Positions 1-10,101 are shown, numbered from the stretch's first letter. The stretch is 64,000 nucleotides of DNA from BNXB01 sp031556375 (GCA_031556375.1 JAVBTA010000016.1:1-64000), one strand, 5' to 3'. The notes: generated by a model not told the origin, from the letters alone. A program made the numbers and translations.

Positions 1-73
1 GTTCCTGCAATGCTTCCAGTGCCACTTTCGCTTTGAAGTCAGAACTGAATTTACGACGACCTTTTCTATTCAT
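1..73 (-). CDS. IS3-family transposase OrfA, N-terminal part only
   Basis: The reverse strand from the ATG at 73 opens MNRKGRRKFSSDFKAKVALE and runs off the window edge after 24 codons. The R-K-F-s-x-x-F-K-x-x-V-A-L-E-A pattern is the hallmark start of the IS3-family OrfA helix-turn-helix protein, which binds the element ends and is normally joined by frameshifting to an OrfB DDE integrase. Only the start is visible, so whether the element is intact is unknown. It lies downstream of the leuS/radical SAM pair and probably inserted there. Confidence 0.82.
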   Translation of the reverse strand, partial: MNRKGRRKFSSDFKAKVALEALQE

Positions 74-134
74 AACTCTCTTTTTTAGGCACAAATATAA
101 TTCCTTATTTTTATTGTCCTAATTTTGGGGAGTA
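1..134 (-). mobile_element. End of an IS3-family insertion sequence (partial)
   Basis: The first 73 bases encode the N-terminus of an IS3-type OrfA read leftward. About 60 bases upstream of its ATG, near 115-134, the minus strand reads CTCCCCAAAATTAGGACA, which resembles the CCCCAAAA-TTAGACA core of IS3/IS150-group terminal repeats. The outer boundary near 134-138 is an inference, since the other end lies outside the window and no target duplication can be checked. Confidence 0.7.
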
Positions 135-209
135 TTATACCCTCCCTTTTTTATACTGAAATTATCTTTTTCGAAAAAAATATAGTTATAAATGCGAGGG
201 CTTAAATAT

Positions 210-1220
210 TTAACTAACCTTATAATTCAATTTTCCCTTTTTCTTCGCATAATTTTTTTTCTTCCGGAAAATATTCAAGAACAATTTTCTTCCAAGGTGA
301 GAACGTTTAGCATAAGATTCAAAGGTATCCTTCGATAGATCAAAGTCGTCTTCCCAAACCGTTTTGGGTGAAATATAGCAATATGTTGAGTTCGTCAGAC
401 TACTGTCGTTTTGGTTGGAATTTTCAATTAAATTATTTTTCCCCGGGGCAATACATGTAATGCCCTTTTCTTTTGAAATATCTTTTAGCTTTTGAATAAT
501 GGAATCATATCTGGAATAAATCTCGTCCCAGGAGAAGTCGTTGTACTTTGAATTTCCTATATTTTGGATAGGACGCAGTTGTAAAATGTCGATATGATTC
601 TTTCCAAAGACATCGAAAAAGCCGGATAGTTCTTCCAGATTATCTTTATTAACCGTATAATTAACGCGGATTTTGAAATGCGGATATTGTTTCTTCAAAT
701 CGGAAAGATCGTCCATTATCGAGCAAAATTTCTCAAATGAAGCGCCTTCCATAAAATATTCGTATGTTTCTTTCTTTACGCCGTGGGTCGATAGTGTTAT
801 TTCGTCTAGTCCGGCTTCTATAAATCCTTGAATATCAGCTTTTGAAAGTAAGTTTGCATTGGTGGTCATAGAAATATAAGGAACCTTTTTTTCTTTCCCC
901 AGAAGGATTAGTTCTTTATTTTGCGAAAATAAAGAGGGTTCCGCTCCACAACCGATCTGTAATTTTAAGGCACGATGAAAAAAGGCATTCGCTATTTTTT
1001 CAAGGTCTTCTAATTGGAATTTACCACCTGCCATTTGTTTTCTCTTTTCCGGATCGCTGAAATAACACATTTTGCATCGTAGATTGCAGGCGAAGACCGG
1101 ATCGAGGAATACTCCTATATATCTTTTTCGCAAGATATACAGGAGAAAAATTCCCAAATGTTTGATCCGGATACTTTTGATGTATCCGCTTAATTTTAGA
1201 AAAGAATAAAAATTCTTCAT
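210..1220 (-). CDS. Radical SAM protein, function unknown
   Basis: A 336-residue protein with the radical SAM 4Fe-4S motif CNLRCKMC near residues 46-53, which should cleave S-adenosylmethionine to start a radical reaction. A TIM-barrel follows (GCGAEP, SMTTNA and STHG strands). The C-terminal part has a lone Cys in TYCYISP and basic K/R-rich residues at the end; it looks like a reduced SPASM-like tail without the full set of cluster cysteines. The ATG at 1220 shares its A with the TGA of leuS (TGATG), so translation is probably coupled to leuS; a TTG one codon earlier is less likely. Substrate is unknown. Similar proteins in Bacteroidetes are annotated only as radical SAM/SPASM proteins. Confidence 0.85.
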   Translation of the reverse strand: MKNFYSFLKLSGYIKSIRIKHLGIFLLYILRKRYIGVFLDPVFACNLRCKMCYFSDPEKRKQMAGGKFQLEDLEKIANAFFHRALKLQIGCGAEPSLFSQNKELILLGKEKKVPYISMTTNANLLSKADIQGFIEAGLDEITLSTHGVKKETYEYFMEGASFEKFCSIMDDLSDLKKQYPHFKIRVNYTVNKDNLEELSGFFDVFGKNHIDILQLRPIQNIGNSKYNDFSWDEIYSRYDSIIQKLKDISKEKGITCIAPGKNNLIENSNQNDSSLTNSTYCYISPKTVWEDDFDLSKDTFESYAKRSHLGRKLFLNIFRKKKNYAKKKGKLNYKVS

Positions 1221-3976
1221 CAAATGACGATGTTGATTATCTTTTTAGGGACAACAATTACTTTTTTCGGAGTCTTTCCTTCCAGCCATTTTTGTGAACT
1301 CTCGTGAGCCAGGGTTGTTTTTTCGACCTCTTCACCGGATGTGTCTGCCGGAAAATCAATTGTAAACCGCGCTTTTCCATTAAACGAGACAGTATAAGTA
1401 ATATTGCTCTCTTTCAGATATTCCTCGATGAAATCAGGGAATTTCGCATCGCAAACGGTATTGTTGTTTCCTAAGGCGCTCCAAAGCTCTTCTGCTATGT
1501 GGGGTGCAAACGGAGCGAGAACGATCGTTAAATCGCTTAAAATAGCTCTTTTGTTACATTTTAATGCAGAGAGTTCATTTACACAAATCATAAATGCGGA
1601 AACAGAGGTATTGAAAGAGAAATTTTCAATGTCGTAACCGACTTTTTTGATCAGTTTGTGTAATGATTTCAGCTCATCAGGAGTCGGTTGTTCGTCGATG
1701 ATCTGTAATTCTTCTCCGTTGTTGTAGAACAGATTCCATAATTTACGCAAGAAACGGTGTACTCCATCGATACCACTGGTATCCCAAGGTTTGGAATATT
1801 CCAATGGGCCAAGGAACATTTCGTACAAACGCAGGGTATCCGCACCGTATTTTTCAACGATATCGTCCGGGTTTACAACATTAAACATGGATTTGGACAT
1901 TTTTTCGACAGCCCAACCGCAAACATATTTCCCGTCTTCCAAGATGAATTCGGCTGTTTTGTATTCCGGATTCCAGTTTTTGAAGGCTTCGGTGTCCAAT
2001 ACATCGTTATGAACAATATTTACATCCACGTGGATAGGAGTGACTTCATATTTCTCTTTCAGACCTAACGAAACGAAAGTGTTGGTATTCTTGATCCGGT
2101 ATACAAAGTTTGATCTTCCCTGGATCATTCCCTGGTTGATCAGTTTTTTGAACGGCTCATCTTCACAGGTAATTCCCAGGTCGAAGAGAAATTTGTTCCA
2201 GAAGCGACTGTATATCAGGTGTCCGGTGGCATGTTCGGTACCTCCGATGTAAAGGTCTACATTACGCCAGTATTCGTTAACTTTCTTGTCAACTAATGCT
2301 TCGTTGTTTTGCGGGTCTTCATAACGCAGATAATAAGCCGAAGAACCTGCGAACCCCGGCATAGTACATAGTTCGAGAGGGTAACCATCGTATGTCCAGT
2401 TCTTTGCGTGGCCCAAAGGCGGTTCTCCTTTTTCTGTCGGCAGGAATTTATCTACTTCAGGAAGTTCTATAGGCAAGTCTTTTTCATCAATAACATAAGG
2501 CATTCCATCTTTGTAGTAGACAGGGAATGGTTCTCCCCAGTAACGCTGGCGACTGAAAATAGCATCTCTCAAACGGTAGTTTACTTTGACTTTACCACGT
2601 TTGTTTTCCTCAACGTATTTTTTTGTTTTTTCGATTGCTTCTTTTACCGTCAAACCATTCAAAAAGCCCGAATTCATCATGATTCCTTCCTTGGCATCGA
2701 AACTTTCTTCCGAAATATCACATCCTTCAATCAGAGGAATGATCGGCAAATTGAAATGTTTGGCAAAAGCATAGTCACGACTGTCGTGTCCGGGTACGGC
2801 CATAATGGCTCCCGTTCCATATCCGGCCAATACATAGTCGGATATCCAGATCGGAATAGCTTCCCCGTTGAATGGATTTACAGCGTATGAACCGGTAAAT
2901 ACTCCGGTAACTTTACGGTCGGCGATACGTTCACGTTCTGTCCGGCGTTTTACGGCATCAAGGTAAGTTTCTACTGCTGCTTTTTGCTCTGCGGTAGTAA
3001 CTTGTGAAACATATTCACTTTCGGGAGCCAAAACCATGAAAGTAACACCGAATATAGTGTCGGCGCGGGTTGTGAATATAGTAAATTCTAAATCAGAATC
3101 TTTAACTTTGAATTGCATTTCAGCACCTTCCGAACGACCAATCCAGTTTTTTTGTGTTTCTTTCAGAGAATCTGTCCAATCGAGAGTGTCTAATCCGTCC
3201 AACAGGCGTTGGGCATAGGCAGAAACGCGCAGATTCCACTGACGCATCAGTTTTTGTTCCACAGGGTATCCTCCTCGGACAGAAACACCTTCACTGACTT
3301 CATCATTGGCAAGGACAGTTCCCAATGCGGGACACCAGTTCACCATCGTATCTGCCAGATAAGCAATCCGGTAGTTCAATAAAATTCCCTGTTGTTCTTT
3401 TTCGGACTTGGAGTTCCACTCTTCAGCAGTGAAATGGATCTCTTCGCTGCAGGAGATATTCATATCTTTTGTTCCCTGTTGCTTGAAGACATCAATCAAT
3501 TCGGCAATCGGGCGAGCCTGTTGTTCGTCGTTGCAATAATATGAGTTGAACATTTGGACGAAAGCCCATTGTGTCCATTTGTAATAATTTGGTTCACAAG
3601 TTCTTACTTCTCGTTCCCAGTCGAAACTAAATCCGATTTTATCCAGCTGTTCACGATAGCGTTCAATATTTTTTTGAGTTGTAATAGCCGGATGTTGTCC
3701 GGTTTGTATGGCATATTGCTCTGCCGGTAATCCATAGGCATCATACCCCATAGGGTGTAACACATTGAATCCCATCAGTCGTTTGTAGCGCGAATAAATG
3801 TCAGAAGCAATGTATCCGAGCGGGTGTCCCACATGCAATCCTGCCCCGGAAGGGTAGGGAAACATATCCAAGACATAGAACTTAGGCTTGTTTTGATCCT
3901 CTTTTACTCTGTAGGTATTATTTTTCTTCCAATAATTCTGCCACTTTTTTTCAATTTCGTTAAAATTATACGCCAT
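1220..3976 (-). CDS. leuS: Leucyl-tRNA synthetase
   Basis: Cytoplasmic class I aminoacyl-tRNA synthetase that charges tRNA-Leu. The 918-residue product has the HIGH signature as HVGH at residues 48-51 after FPYPSGAGL, a CP1 editing domain in the middle (TIFGVTFMVLAPES and GTGAIMAVPGHDSRD), the KMSKS loop at about 692-696 and an anticodon-binding C-terminus. It is longer than the 860-residue E. coli enzyme because of insertions in the first half, as is common in Bacteroidetes. The ATG at 3976 is preferred over an in-frame TTG ten codons upstream. It is the first gene of a two-gene transcript with the radical SAM gene. A leader region with an intrinsic terminator lies just upstream, suggesting regulation by attenuation. 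Confidence 0.97.
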   Translation of the reverse strand: MAYNFNEIEKKWQNYWKKNNTYRVKEDQNKPKFYVLDMFPYPSGAGLHVGHPLGYIASDIYSRYKRLMGFNVLHPMGYDAYGLPAEQYAIQTGQHPAITTQKNIERYREQLDKIGFSFDWEREVRTCEPNYYKWTQWAFVQMFNSYYCNDEQQARPIAELIDVFKQQGTKDMNISCSEEIHFTAEEWNSKSEKEQQGILLNYRIAYLADTMVNWCPALGTVLANDEVSEGVSVRGGYPVEQKLMRQWNLRVSAYAQRLLDGLDTLDWTDSLKETQKNWIGRSEGAEMQFKVKDSDLEFTIFTTRADTIFGVTFMVLAPESEYVSQVTTAEQKAAVETYLDAVKRRTERERIADRKVTGVFTGSYAVNPFNGEAIPIWISDYVLAGYGTGAIMAVPGHDSRDYAFAKHFNLPIIPLIEGCDISEESFDAKEGIMMNSGFLNGLTVKEAIEKTKKYVEENKRGKVKVNYRLRDAIFSRQRYWGEPFPVYYKDGMPYVIDEKDLPIELPEVDKFLPTEKGEPPLGHAKNWTYDGYPLELCTMPGFAGSSAYYLRYEDPQNNEALVDKKVNEYWRNVDLYIGGTEHATGHLIYSRFWNKFLFDLGITCEDEPFKKLINQGMIQGRSNFVYRIKNTNTFVSLGLKEKYEVTPIHVDVNIVHNDVLDTEAFKNWNPEYKTAEFILEDGKYVCGWAVEKMSKSMFNVVNPDDIVEKYGADTLRLYEMFLGPLEYSKPWDTSGIDGVHRFLRKLWNLFYNNGEELQIIDEQPTPDELKSLHKLIKKVGYDIENFSFNTSVSAFMICVNELSALKCNKRAILSDLTIVLAPFAPHIAEELWSALGNNNTVCDAKFPDFIEEYLKESNITYTVSFNGKARFTIDFPADTSGEEVEKTTLAHESSQKWLEGKTPKKVIVVPKKIINIVI

Positions 3977-4024
3977 AACCTTGTGATTGTTAAATTTAGG
4001 GTGCAAAGTTAATCAATATTTCAT

Positions 4025-4057
4025 AAAAAACCCGTTATCTTTCACAAGAGAACGGGT
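4025..4057 (-). terminator. Intrinsic terminator in the leuS leader (candidate attenuator)
   Basis: On the minus strand a 7-bp stem ACCCGTT/AACGGGT, with three further inner pairs, is followed directly by a T6 run (4025-4030). No annotated gene ends here; it lies 50 bases before the leuS ATG, so it would stop transcripts that start in the upstream leader. This placement suits an attenuator. On the plus strand no T run follows. Confidence 0.7.
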
Positions 4058-4230
4058 CTATGACTAAACTTAATACCAGTTATTCATCAACACGAAGTAA
4101 ATCTAACCAAAATCAATTCTAAAAATGAGTATTAATGATTTAATCTGAATGCTAAGAAAACGTCACTGTATTTTTTCATAAGTTTTAGTTAAAGGGTTAG
4201 GGTTCTTTTCTTTCGAACATTACAAATGTA
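4058..4230 (-). promoter_or_regulatory. leuS leader region with promoter box and short ORF
   Basis: This fills the left part of the only gene-free gap above 300 bases (3977-4506). A TACATTTG box at 4223-4230 on the minus strand fits the Bacteroidetes -7 element, though no clear -33 box is seen. Downstream lies a 15-codon ORF at 4132-4179 reading MKKYSDVFLAFRLNH. After its TAA the same frame continues with Leu/Ile/Val-rich codons up to a TGA. The terminator at 4025-4057 follows. The order promoter, small ORF, terminator, synthetase gene suggests attenuation, but no antiterminator stem was found and the peptide has only two Leu codons. The remaining 4231-4506 is AT-rich with nothing recognisable except the box at 4471. 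Confidence 0.5.
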
Positions 4231-4470
4231 CTCCTTAATTTTGAATTTACAGTGTTTATTCCCTATTTTTTTGTGTATATTGAGTGTTTTTTAATTCTCC
4301 ATAAATCAATCAATTAAATGTTTTATTTTTTAAAAAAGTGTATATGGAAAAAGTTGGTGTGTATATTGATCATTTTTTTGTTGATAATTTTGTCTTAAGC
4401 TAAATGTTCAAAGTGGAATTCGAATGAAAAATGTTTTCTAATTATAGAAAAGGAAAAGAAAAAATGTAAC

Positions 4471-4478
4471 TACATTTG
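4471..4478 (+). promoter_or_regulatory. Promoter -7 box for the alpha-2-macroglobulin gene
   Basis: TACATTTG matches TAnnTTTG and lies 28 bases before the ATG at 4507. No TTTG is seen at the -33 spacing, so it is a partial match. Confidence 0.5.
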
Positions 4479-4506
4479 TATCAAAATCCTAACATAGAAT
4501 ACAGAC

Positions 4507-7500
4507 ATGACGAAAAGATTGCAGAACTCCAGGTATTTTTTTTATTATTTAGTTATTAGCTTGGTTTTATTTTCATGTAGCCAAAACAAAGAAATTATTC
4601 CCTCATCGGAGTATGCACCCTATATCAGCGCTTTTACGGGCGGTTCGATATCTTCTCAATCGACGATTAAAATTGAATTTGCTCAGGAACAATCTGTTGT
4701 TGAGTTGAATGCGGAGTTGAAGGATAAATTATTCGATTTTTCTCCTTCGTTGAAAGGAAAAACGTATTGGGTTAACAACCGTACCATTGAATTTGTGCCG
4801 GATTCCGGACAATTGAAAAACGGCGAATTATACAACGCGTCTTTCCGATTGGGAAAAATAATGAATGTGGATAAAAAACTAAATAAATTTTCCTTTTCAT
4901 TCCGCGTAACTCCTCAAAATTTTGGTTTGGAAATGCATCCGTATTTTGTTGATGAATCCAATCCGGAAATAGCATCTGTAGATGGGATTCTCAAATTTGG
5001 AGATAAAGTCAGCCTTGACCAGGTAAAAAAAATGGTGACAGTTAGTATGGATGGTGACAATAGCTATACAATGGACATCGAGCCAACATCAGTCCCTACA
5101 AATTTTAAAATTACTATTAAAAATGTAAAAAGAGGAAAAGAAGACAGAACTTTAAATATTTATGTAAAGGGGTCTCCTATTGGAATTGAGAAGTCTGTTA
5201 CAGAACCTGTTTTGATTTCGGCATTGAGACCTTTTAACGTTTTGAGTGCCAGTCTTATATCTGAACCTGAAAATGGAATTGAAATTGTATTTTCCGATCC
5301 GCTGTCTTCTACTCAGGATACGAAAGGACTGTTTGATATTCAGGAAGTTTCGGAATTTGTTATTCAAAAAGAAGGAAATATTGTGAATCTGTTTTTTGAA
5401 AGAGGAAACCAACGGGAATTTACGGTTAAGATAGATAAAGCAGTTCAAAATTATAAAGGGGAAACGTTACCTGCCGGAACGACTTATTCACTTGCCGCGG
5501 AATCATTGAAACCGAGAGTGGAAATTGCAAATGCAGGCTCTATTCTTCCGGACTCTAAAAACCTGATTTTGCCGTTTAAATCGGTAAATATTCGTGCGGT
5601 AGACTTACAGATTATCCGTATCTACGAAAAAAATATTTTGATGTTTATGCAAAATAATACATTCTCTTCGGATAATGAATTAAGAAGAGCCGGACGACTG
5701 ATTTATAAGAAAACAATACCTCTGGATACAGATCCGGGTATAAAATTGGACCAATGGAATGATTTTTCAATCGATCTGGCAAATATAATCCAACAAGAGC
5801 CCGGGGCTATCTATAGAATTCAACTTTCGTTCAAAAAAGATTATTCGCTTTATTTGTCAAATGGCGAAAATACGGCTTTTACACCTGATGAAACTTTAGC
5901 TCGTATTCAACAGGAAGCCTTATCTGAAGGCGATGAAGATACCTGGGATACTCCACAGGCTTATTATTACGGAGAAGGAAATGAAATCGATTGGGAAGAA
6001 TATAATTGGAGTGATAAAGATGATCCTTCAAAGCCGACTTATTACATGATAGGTGAAAATACAAAAACAGCATGTAATGTGTTCTCTTCTAATGTAGGAG
6101 TTATTGTTAAAGCTAATACAGGAGGCAGGTTGTGGGTTACTGTAAATAATATTCTGGATACTACTCCTTTAAAGGGTGTTGAAGTAAAAGCTTATAATTT
6201 TCAATTGCAGGTAATTGGAACCGGAGTAACAGATGGTAATGGTTTTGCAACTGTGGATGTGAAAGGAAAACCTTTTATTCTGACTGCAGAGTCCGGAAAC
6301 CAGAAAGCTTATCTTCGTCTCGTAGATGGAGAGGAAAAGTCGCTAAGCCGTTTTGATATCGGAGGAAAGGAAACTCAAAAGGGAATGAAAGGTTTTGTTT
6401 TTGGAGAGCGTGGAGTTTGGAGGCCGGGAGACACTTTACATATTGGTTTTATTCTGGAAGATAAATTACATAAAATACCTGATAATCACCCTGTTTCGAT
6501 AGAGATTTATAATCCGAAAGGGCAATTCTACACAAAGCAAACCTCCGTAAATGGGTTGAATGGTTTTTATACGTTTAATATTCCGACAGATCCGGACGAT
6601 ATTACCGGACTCTGGAATGCTTATGTGAAAGTAGGAGGGGCTTCATTCCATAAATCTTTACGCATTGAGGCGGTAAAACCTAATCGACTGAAAATTAATC
6701 TGAATATTCCGGGAACAAAATTAGAGGCCTCTAAGGGTTCTATTCCGATAAATCTTTCTTCTAATTGGTTGACCGGAGCAACAGCAAATGGATTGAAAGC
6801 CTCTGTCGAAATGTCGTTAACCAAAGTGACGACACAATTTAAAGGATATGAAAAATATGTGTTTAATAATCCTGCAAGTAAATTTTCTACCGATAAAATC
6901 GATGTTTTTGATGGCCATTTGAATTCGGAAGGAAATGTGAATTTCAATCTGAAGTTGCCGGAAGCTCAAAATGCACCGGGTCTTTTGCAGGCAACATTTA
7001 TCAGCAGGGTCTTTGAACCGGGAGGAGATGTTAGTTCTTTTGTTCAAAGTGTGCCTTATTCTCCGTTTTCTACTTATGTTGGAATCAATCTGAACCAAAA
7101 AGATAATGACGGGTATATTGAAACCGATCAGGATAAAATGTTTGATATTGTTACGCTGAATAGCGACGGAAAACCGATTGATAGGTCAGATATCGAATAT
7201 AAAGTATACAAAATAGGTTGGAGCTGGTGGTGGGAAAACCGGAATGAATCACTGGATGCTTATGTGAATGGAAGTTCAAAAGAGCCGGTTTTATCGGGAG
7301 ATATCTCTACAAAAGCTGGTAAAGCCCGGATTAAATTCAGAATTAATTATCCGGAATGGGGGAGATATCTCGTTTATGTAAAAGATAGGGAAAGCGGACA
7401 TGCTACGGGACAGATTGTATACGTCGATTGGCCTTCCTGGAGAGGTCGTTCGGAAAAAACAGATCCTAGCGGAGTAACAATGTTGTCGTTTTCTACGGAT

Positions 7501-10101
7501 AAAAAAACATATGAAGTAGGAGAGGAGGTTACCGTTATTATCCCGGGAGCTTCTAAAGGACGGGCTTTGGTTGCTTTGGAAAATGGAACATCGGTCATCA
7601 GCCGCGAATGGGTGGATGTGGTTGATAAGGAGGATACCAAGTATAAGTTTAAGGTAACTGAGGATATGGCTCCTAATTTCTATGTCCATGTGAGCCTGCT
7701 GCAACCTCATGCACAGACAGTGAACGATATGCCGATACGTTTGTATGGCGTTGTTCCTGTAATGGTAACAAACAAAAATTCAACATTATATCCTGTTATT
7801 GAAATGCCGGAAACTTTACGTCCGGAAAAAGAATTTACGGTAACCGTCAAAGAAAAATCGGGTCGTCCGATGACCTATACTTTGGCAATTGTGGATGAAG
7901 GACTTTTGGATCTCACTGCTTTCAAGACTCCTGATCCATGGAATGAGTTTTACTCCCGAGAAGCCTTGGGTGTCAGAACATGGGATATGTATGATTATGT
8001 AATCGGTGCATTTGGAGGTAAGTTTTCATCCTTATTCAGCATTGGTGGTGATGAAGCATTGAAACCGGTTAATGAAAAAGCGAATCGCTTTAAACCGGTA
8101 GTAAAGTTTATCGGACCATTTGAAATCAAGAAAGGAGAAAAAGGGACTCATAAACTACAGTTGCCTCCTTATATAGGCTCTGTACGGGCAATGGTAGTCG
8201 CCGAACAATCCGGAGCTTATGGAAATGCAGAAAAAACGGTTCCTGTAAAAAATCCGTTGATGATCCTGCCTACTTTACCCCGTGTGATGAGCGTGGGAGA
8301 AGAAATACTGCTGCCGGTGAATGTTTTTGCAATGGAAAATTCGGTTAAAGATGTTGTCGTAAAAGTAGAGACATCCGGATTGTCTAAGTTGGCGGACTCT
8401 CCATCCAAATCGATTAAATTTTCTAAAATTGGCGATGGAATGGTCTATTTTTCACTTAAAGTAGGGGCTCAGACTGGAGTCGAGAAAATTAAGGTGACTG
8501 CTACCGGTAACGGAGAACAGGCTTCTGAGACAATTGAAATCCAGGTGAGAAATCCGAATCCTCCTGTAATTCAGGAGACATCCAGGTTAGTATCAGCAGG
8601 TCAGGAAACAGCATTCTCATACAACTTGCAAGGTCTTTCAAATGAGAATTGGATTAAACTTGAGGTCTCACGTATCCCATCTGTAGATATTAATCGTCGT
8701 TTTGACTATTTGAATGATTATCAACACTGTTGTTCTGAACAATTGGTTTCTAAGGCTTTCCCATTGCTATATATCGATCAGTTCAAAGATCTGGATAATA
8801 AAGAAAAAGACCGGATTGGAAAGAATGTACGCGAGGCTATTCGTCAACTTTACGGACGTCAGCTGCAAAGTGGAGGATTCGCCTACTGGCCGGGACAAAC
8901 ATCATTCTATCCATGGATCAATTCGTATGTGGGACATTTCCTTGTTGAGGCTCGTAAAAAGGGTTATGAGGTAAATGAACAGGTATTGAACCGCTGGAAG
9001 TCCTCGCAAAGGAGTATCGCGGCTAATTGGCAATATGAAGTCGATCGTACGCAATCACGTTATTTGTATAGTCAGGAAGACCTTCAACAGGCATATCGAT
9101 TGTACACTTTAGTTTTAGCCGGAGATCCTGAACGTGGAGCTATGAATCGTCTGAAGGAGTTGCAGGGCTTGTCTCAACAGGCTCGCTGGCGTCTGGCTGC
9201 TGCTTATGCTTTGGATGGGAAGAAAGATGTTGCCAATAATCTGATATTTAATGTCAATGCTTTTATCGATCCGTATTCCTCTAGTAATGCAACTTACGGT
9301 TCTTACTCCAGGGATGAGGCAATGATCCTGGAAACATTGGTTCTGTTGGATAACATGCAAAAGGCATTGGAACAGGCTAAACGTATTTCCAAAAATCTTT
9401 CTTCCGAATCGTATTTCAGTACACAATCTACGGCTTACTCACTGATGGCAATGGGTCAGTTTGCAAATAAAATGGGTAAAGGTATGATTGAGGCAACCTG
9501 GAATTTGAACGGCAAGGTACAACCTCCGCTAAAAACAGCTAAAGCTGTCTCCCAGATTGATATTCCTACAGATAAAGTCTCAGGTACTGTTAAATTAAAA
9601 AATGCAGGTACGGGCAGTCTGTATGTAGGTTTGACTTCAAAATCGAAGCCTCTTAATGATACATTGTCCATGATATCCAATAATCTGCTTTTAGAAGTGA
9701 ATTATACGGATATGGATGGTTCTCCGATCGATGTTGCCTCAGTAAAACAAGGAACTGATTTTATGGCGAGAATAAAGGTTGTAAACGTCAGTGGTATAAA
9801 TGATTACACAGACCTTGCGTTGACACAGATTATTCCTTCAGGATGGGAAATTTTCAATGAAAGAATGATGTCGGAAGATGGAGAAAGTCCAACTCAGGAG
9901 AATTATAGCTTCAGGGATATCCGGGACGATAGGATTTTCACATATTTCGATCTGAGACGAAGTGAATCCAAGGTCTTCAAAGTCAGGCTGAATGCCACAT
10001 ATGTAGGAAAATATATTCTTCCGGCAGTACAATGCGAAGCTATGTACGATACGCAGGCGCAAGGCCGTACTAAAGCATCGTGGGTTGAGGTTATAAAGTA
10101 A
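4507..10101 (+). CDS. Alpha-2-macroglobulin family lipoprotein with thioester motif
   Basis: A 1864-residue envelope protein. The signal sequence ends in the lipobox LFSC with Cys24, so it is lipid-anchored. It has N-terminal macroglobulin-like beta domains, the A2M family core (KPNRLKINL, RPGDTLHIGF, and ALVALENGTSVI regions) and a C-terminal thioester/TED alpha-helical region with CSEQ at residues 1409-1412, the CxEQ thioester signature. Bacterial A2Ms trap attacking proteases by covalent binding and are thought to guard the periplasm. The thioester residues are intact, so it should be of the reactive type. In many bacteria the neighbour is pbpC (penicillin-binding protein 1C); here none is present. 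It converges on tsaE with an 11-base 3-prime overlap. Confidence 0.93.
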   Translation: MTKRLQNSRYFFYYLVISLVLFSCSQNKEIIPSSEYAPYISAFTGGSISSQSTIKIEFAQEQSVVELNAELKDKLFDFSPSLKGKTYWVNNRTIEFVPDSGQLKNGELYNASFRLGKIMNVDKKLNKFSFSFRVTPQNFGLEMHPYFVDESNPEIASVDGILKFGDKVSLDQVKKMVTVSMDGDNSYTMDIEPTSVPTNFKITIKNVKRGKEDRTLNIYVKGSPIGIEKSVTEPVLISALRPFNVLSASLISEPENGIEIVFSDPLSSTQDTKGLFDIQEVSEFVIQKEGNIVNLFFERGNQREFTVKIDKAVQNYKGETLPAGTTYSLAAESLKPRVEIANAGSILPDSKNLILPFKSVNIRAVDLQIIRIYEKNILMFMQNNTFSSDNELRRAGRLIYKKTIPLDTDPGIKLDQWNDFSIDLANIIQQEPGAIYRIQLSFKKDYSLYLSNGENTAFTPDETLARIQQEALSEGDEDTWDTPQAYYYGEGNEIDWEEYNWSDKDDPSKPTYYMIGENTKTACNVFSSNVGVIVKANTGGRLWVTVNNILDTTPLKGVEVKAYNFQLQVIGTGVTDGNGFATVDVKGKPFILTAESGNQKAYLRLVDGEEKSLSRFDIGGKETQKGMKGFVFGERGVWRPGDTLHIGFILEDKLHKIPDNHPVSIEIYNPKGQFYTKQTSVNGLNGFYTFNIPTDPDDITGLWNAYVKVGGASFHKSLRIEAVKPNRLKINLNIPGTKLEASKGSIPINLSSNWLTGATANGLKASVEMSLTKVTTQFKGYEKYVFNNPASKFSTDKIDVFDGHLNSEGNVNFNLKLPEAQNAPGLLQATFISRVFEPGGDVSSFVQSVPYSPFSTYVGINLNQKDNDGYIETDQDKMFDIVTLNSDGKPIDRSDIEYKVYKIGWSWWWENRNESLDAYVNGSSKEPVLSGDISTKAGKARIKFRINYPEWGRYLVYVKDRESGHATGQIVYVDWPSWRGRSEKTDPSGVTMLSFSTDKKTYEVGEEVTVIIPGASKGRALVALENGTSVISREWVDVVDKEDTKYKFKVTEDMAPNFYVHVSLLQPHAQTVNDMPIRLYGVVPVMVTNKNSTLYPVIEMPETLRPEKEFTVTVKEKSGRPMTYTLAIVDEGLLDLTAFKTPDPWNEFYSREALGVRTWDMYDYVIGAFGGKFSSLFSIGGDEALKPVNEKANRFKPVVKFIGPFEIKKGEKGTHKLQLPPYIGSVRAMVVAEQSGAYGNAEKTVPVKNPLMILPTLPRVMSVGEEILLPVNVFAMENSVKDVVVKVETSGLSKLADSPSKSIKFSKIGDGMVYFSLKVGAQTGVEKIKVTATGNGEQASETIEIQVRNPNPPVIQETSRLVSAGQETAFSYNLQGLSNENWIKLEVSRIPSVDINRRFDYLNDYQHCCSEQLVSKAFPLLYIDQFKDLDNKEKDRIGKNVREAIRQLYGRQLQSGGFAYWPGQTSFYPWINSYVGHFLVEARKKGYEVNEQVLNRWKSSQRSIAANWQYEVDRTQSRYLYSQEDLQQAYRLYTLVLAGDPERGAMNRLKELQGLSQQARWRLAAAYALDGKKDVANNLIFNVNAFIDPYSSSNATYGSYSRDEAMILETLVLLDNMQKALEQAKRISKNLSSESYFSTQSTAYSLMAMGQFANKMGKGMIEATWNLNGKVQPPLKTAKAVSQIDIPTDKVSGTVKLKNAGTGSLYVGLTSKSKPLNDTLSMISNNLLLEVNYTDMDGSPIDVASVKQGTDFMARIKVVNVSGINDYTDLALTQIIPSGWEIFNERMMSEDGESPTQENYSFRDIRDDRIFTYFDLRRSESKVFKVRLNATYVGKYILPAVQCEAMYDTQAQGRTKASWVEVIK

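Noticed and set aside
135..209. AT-rich stretch between the IS end and the radical SAM gene as a terminator
   Set aside because: A CTTTTTCGAAAAA palindrome is present but has too few GC pairs to be called.
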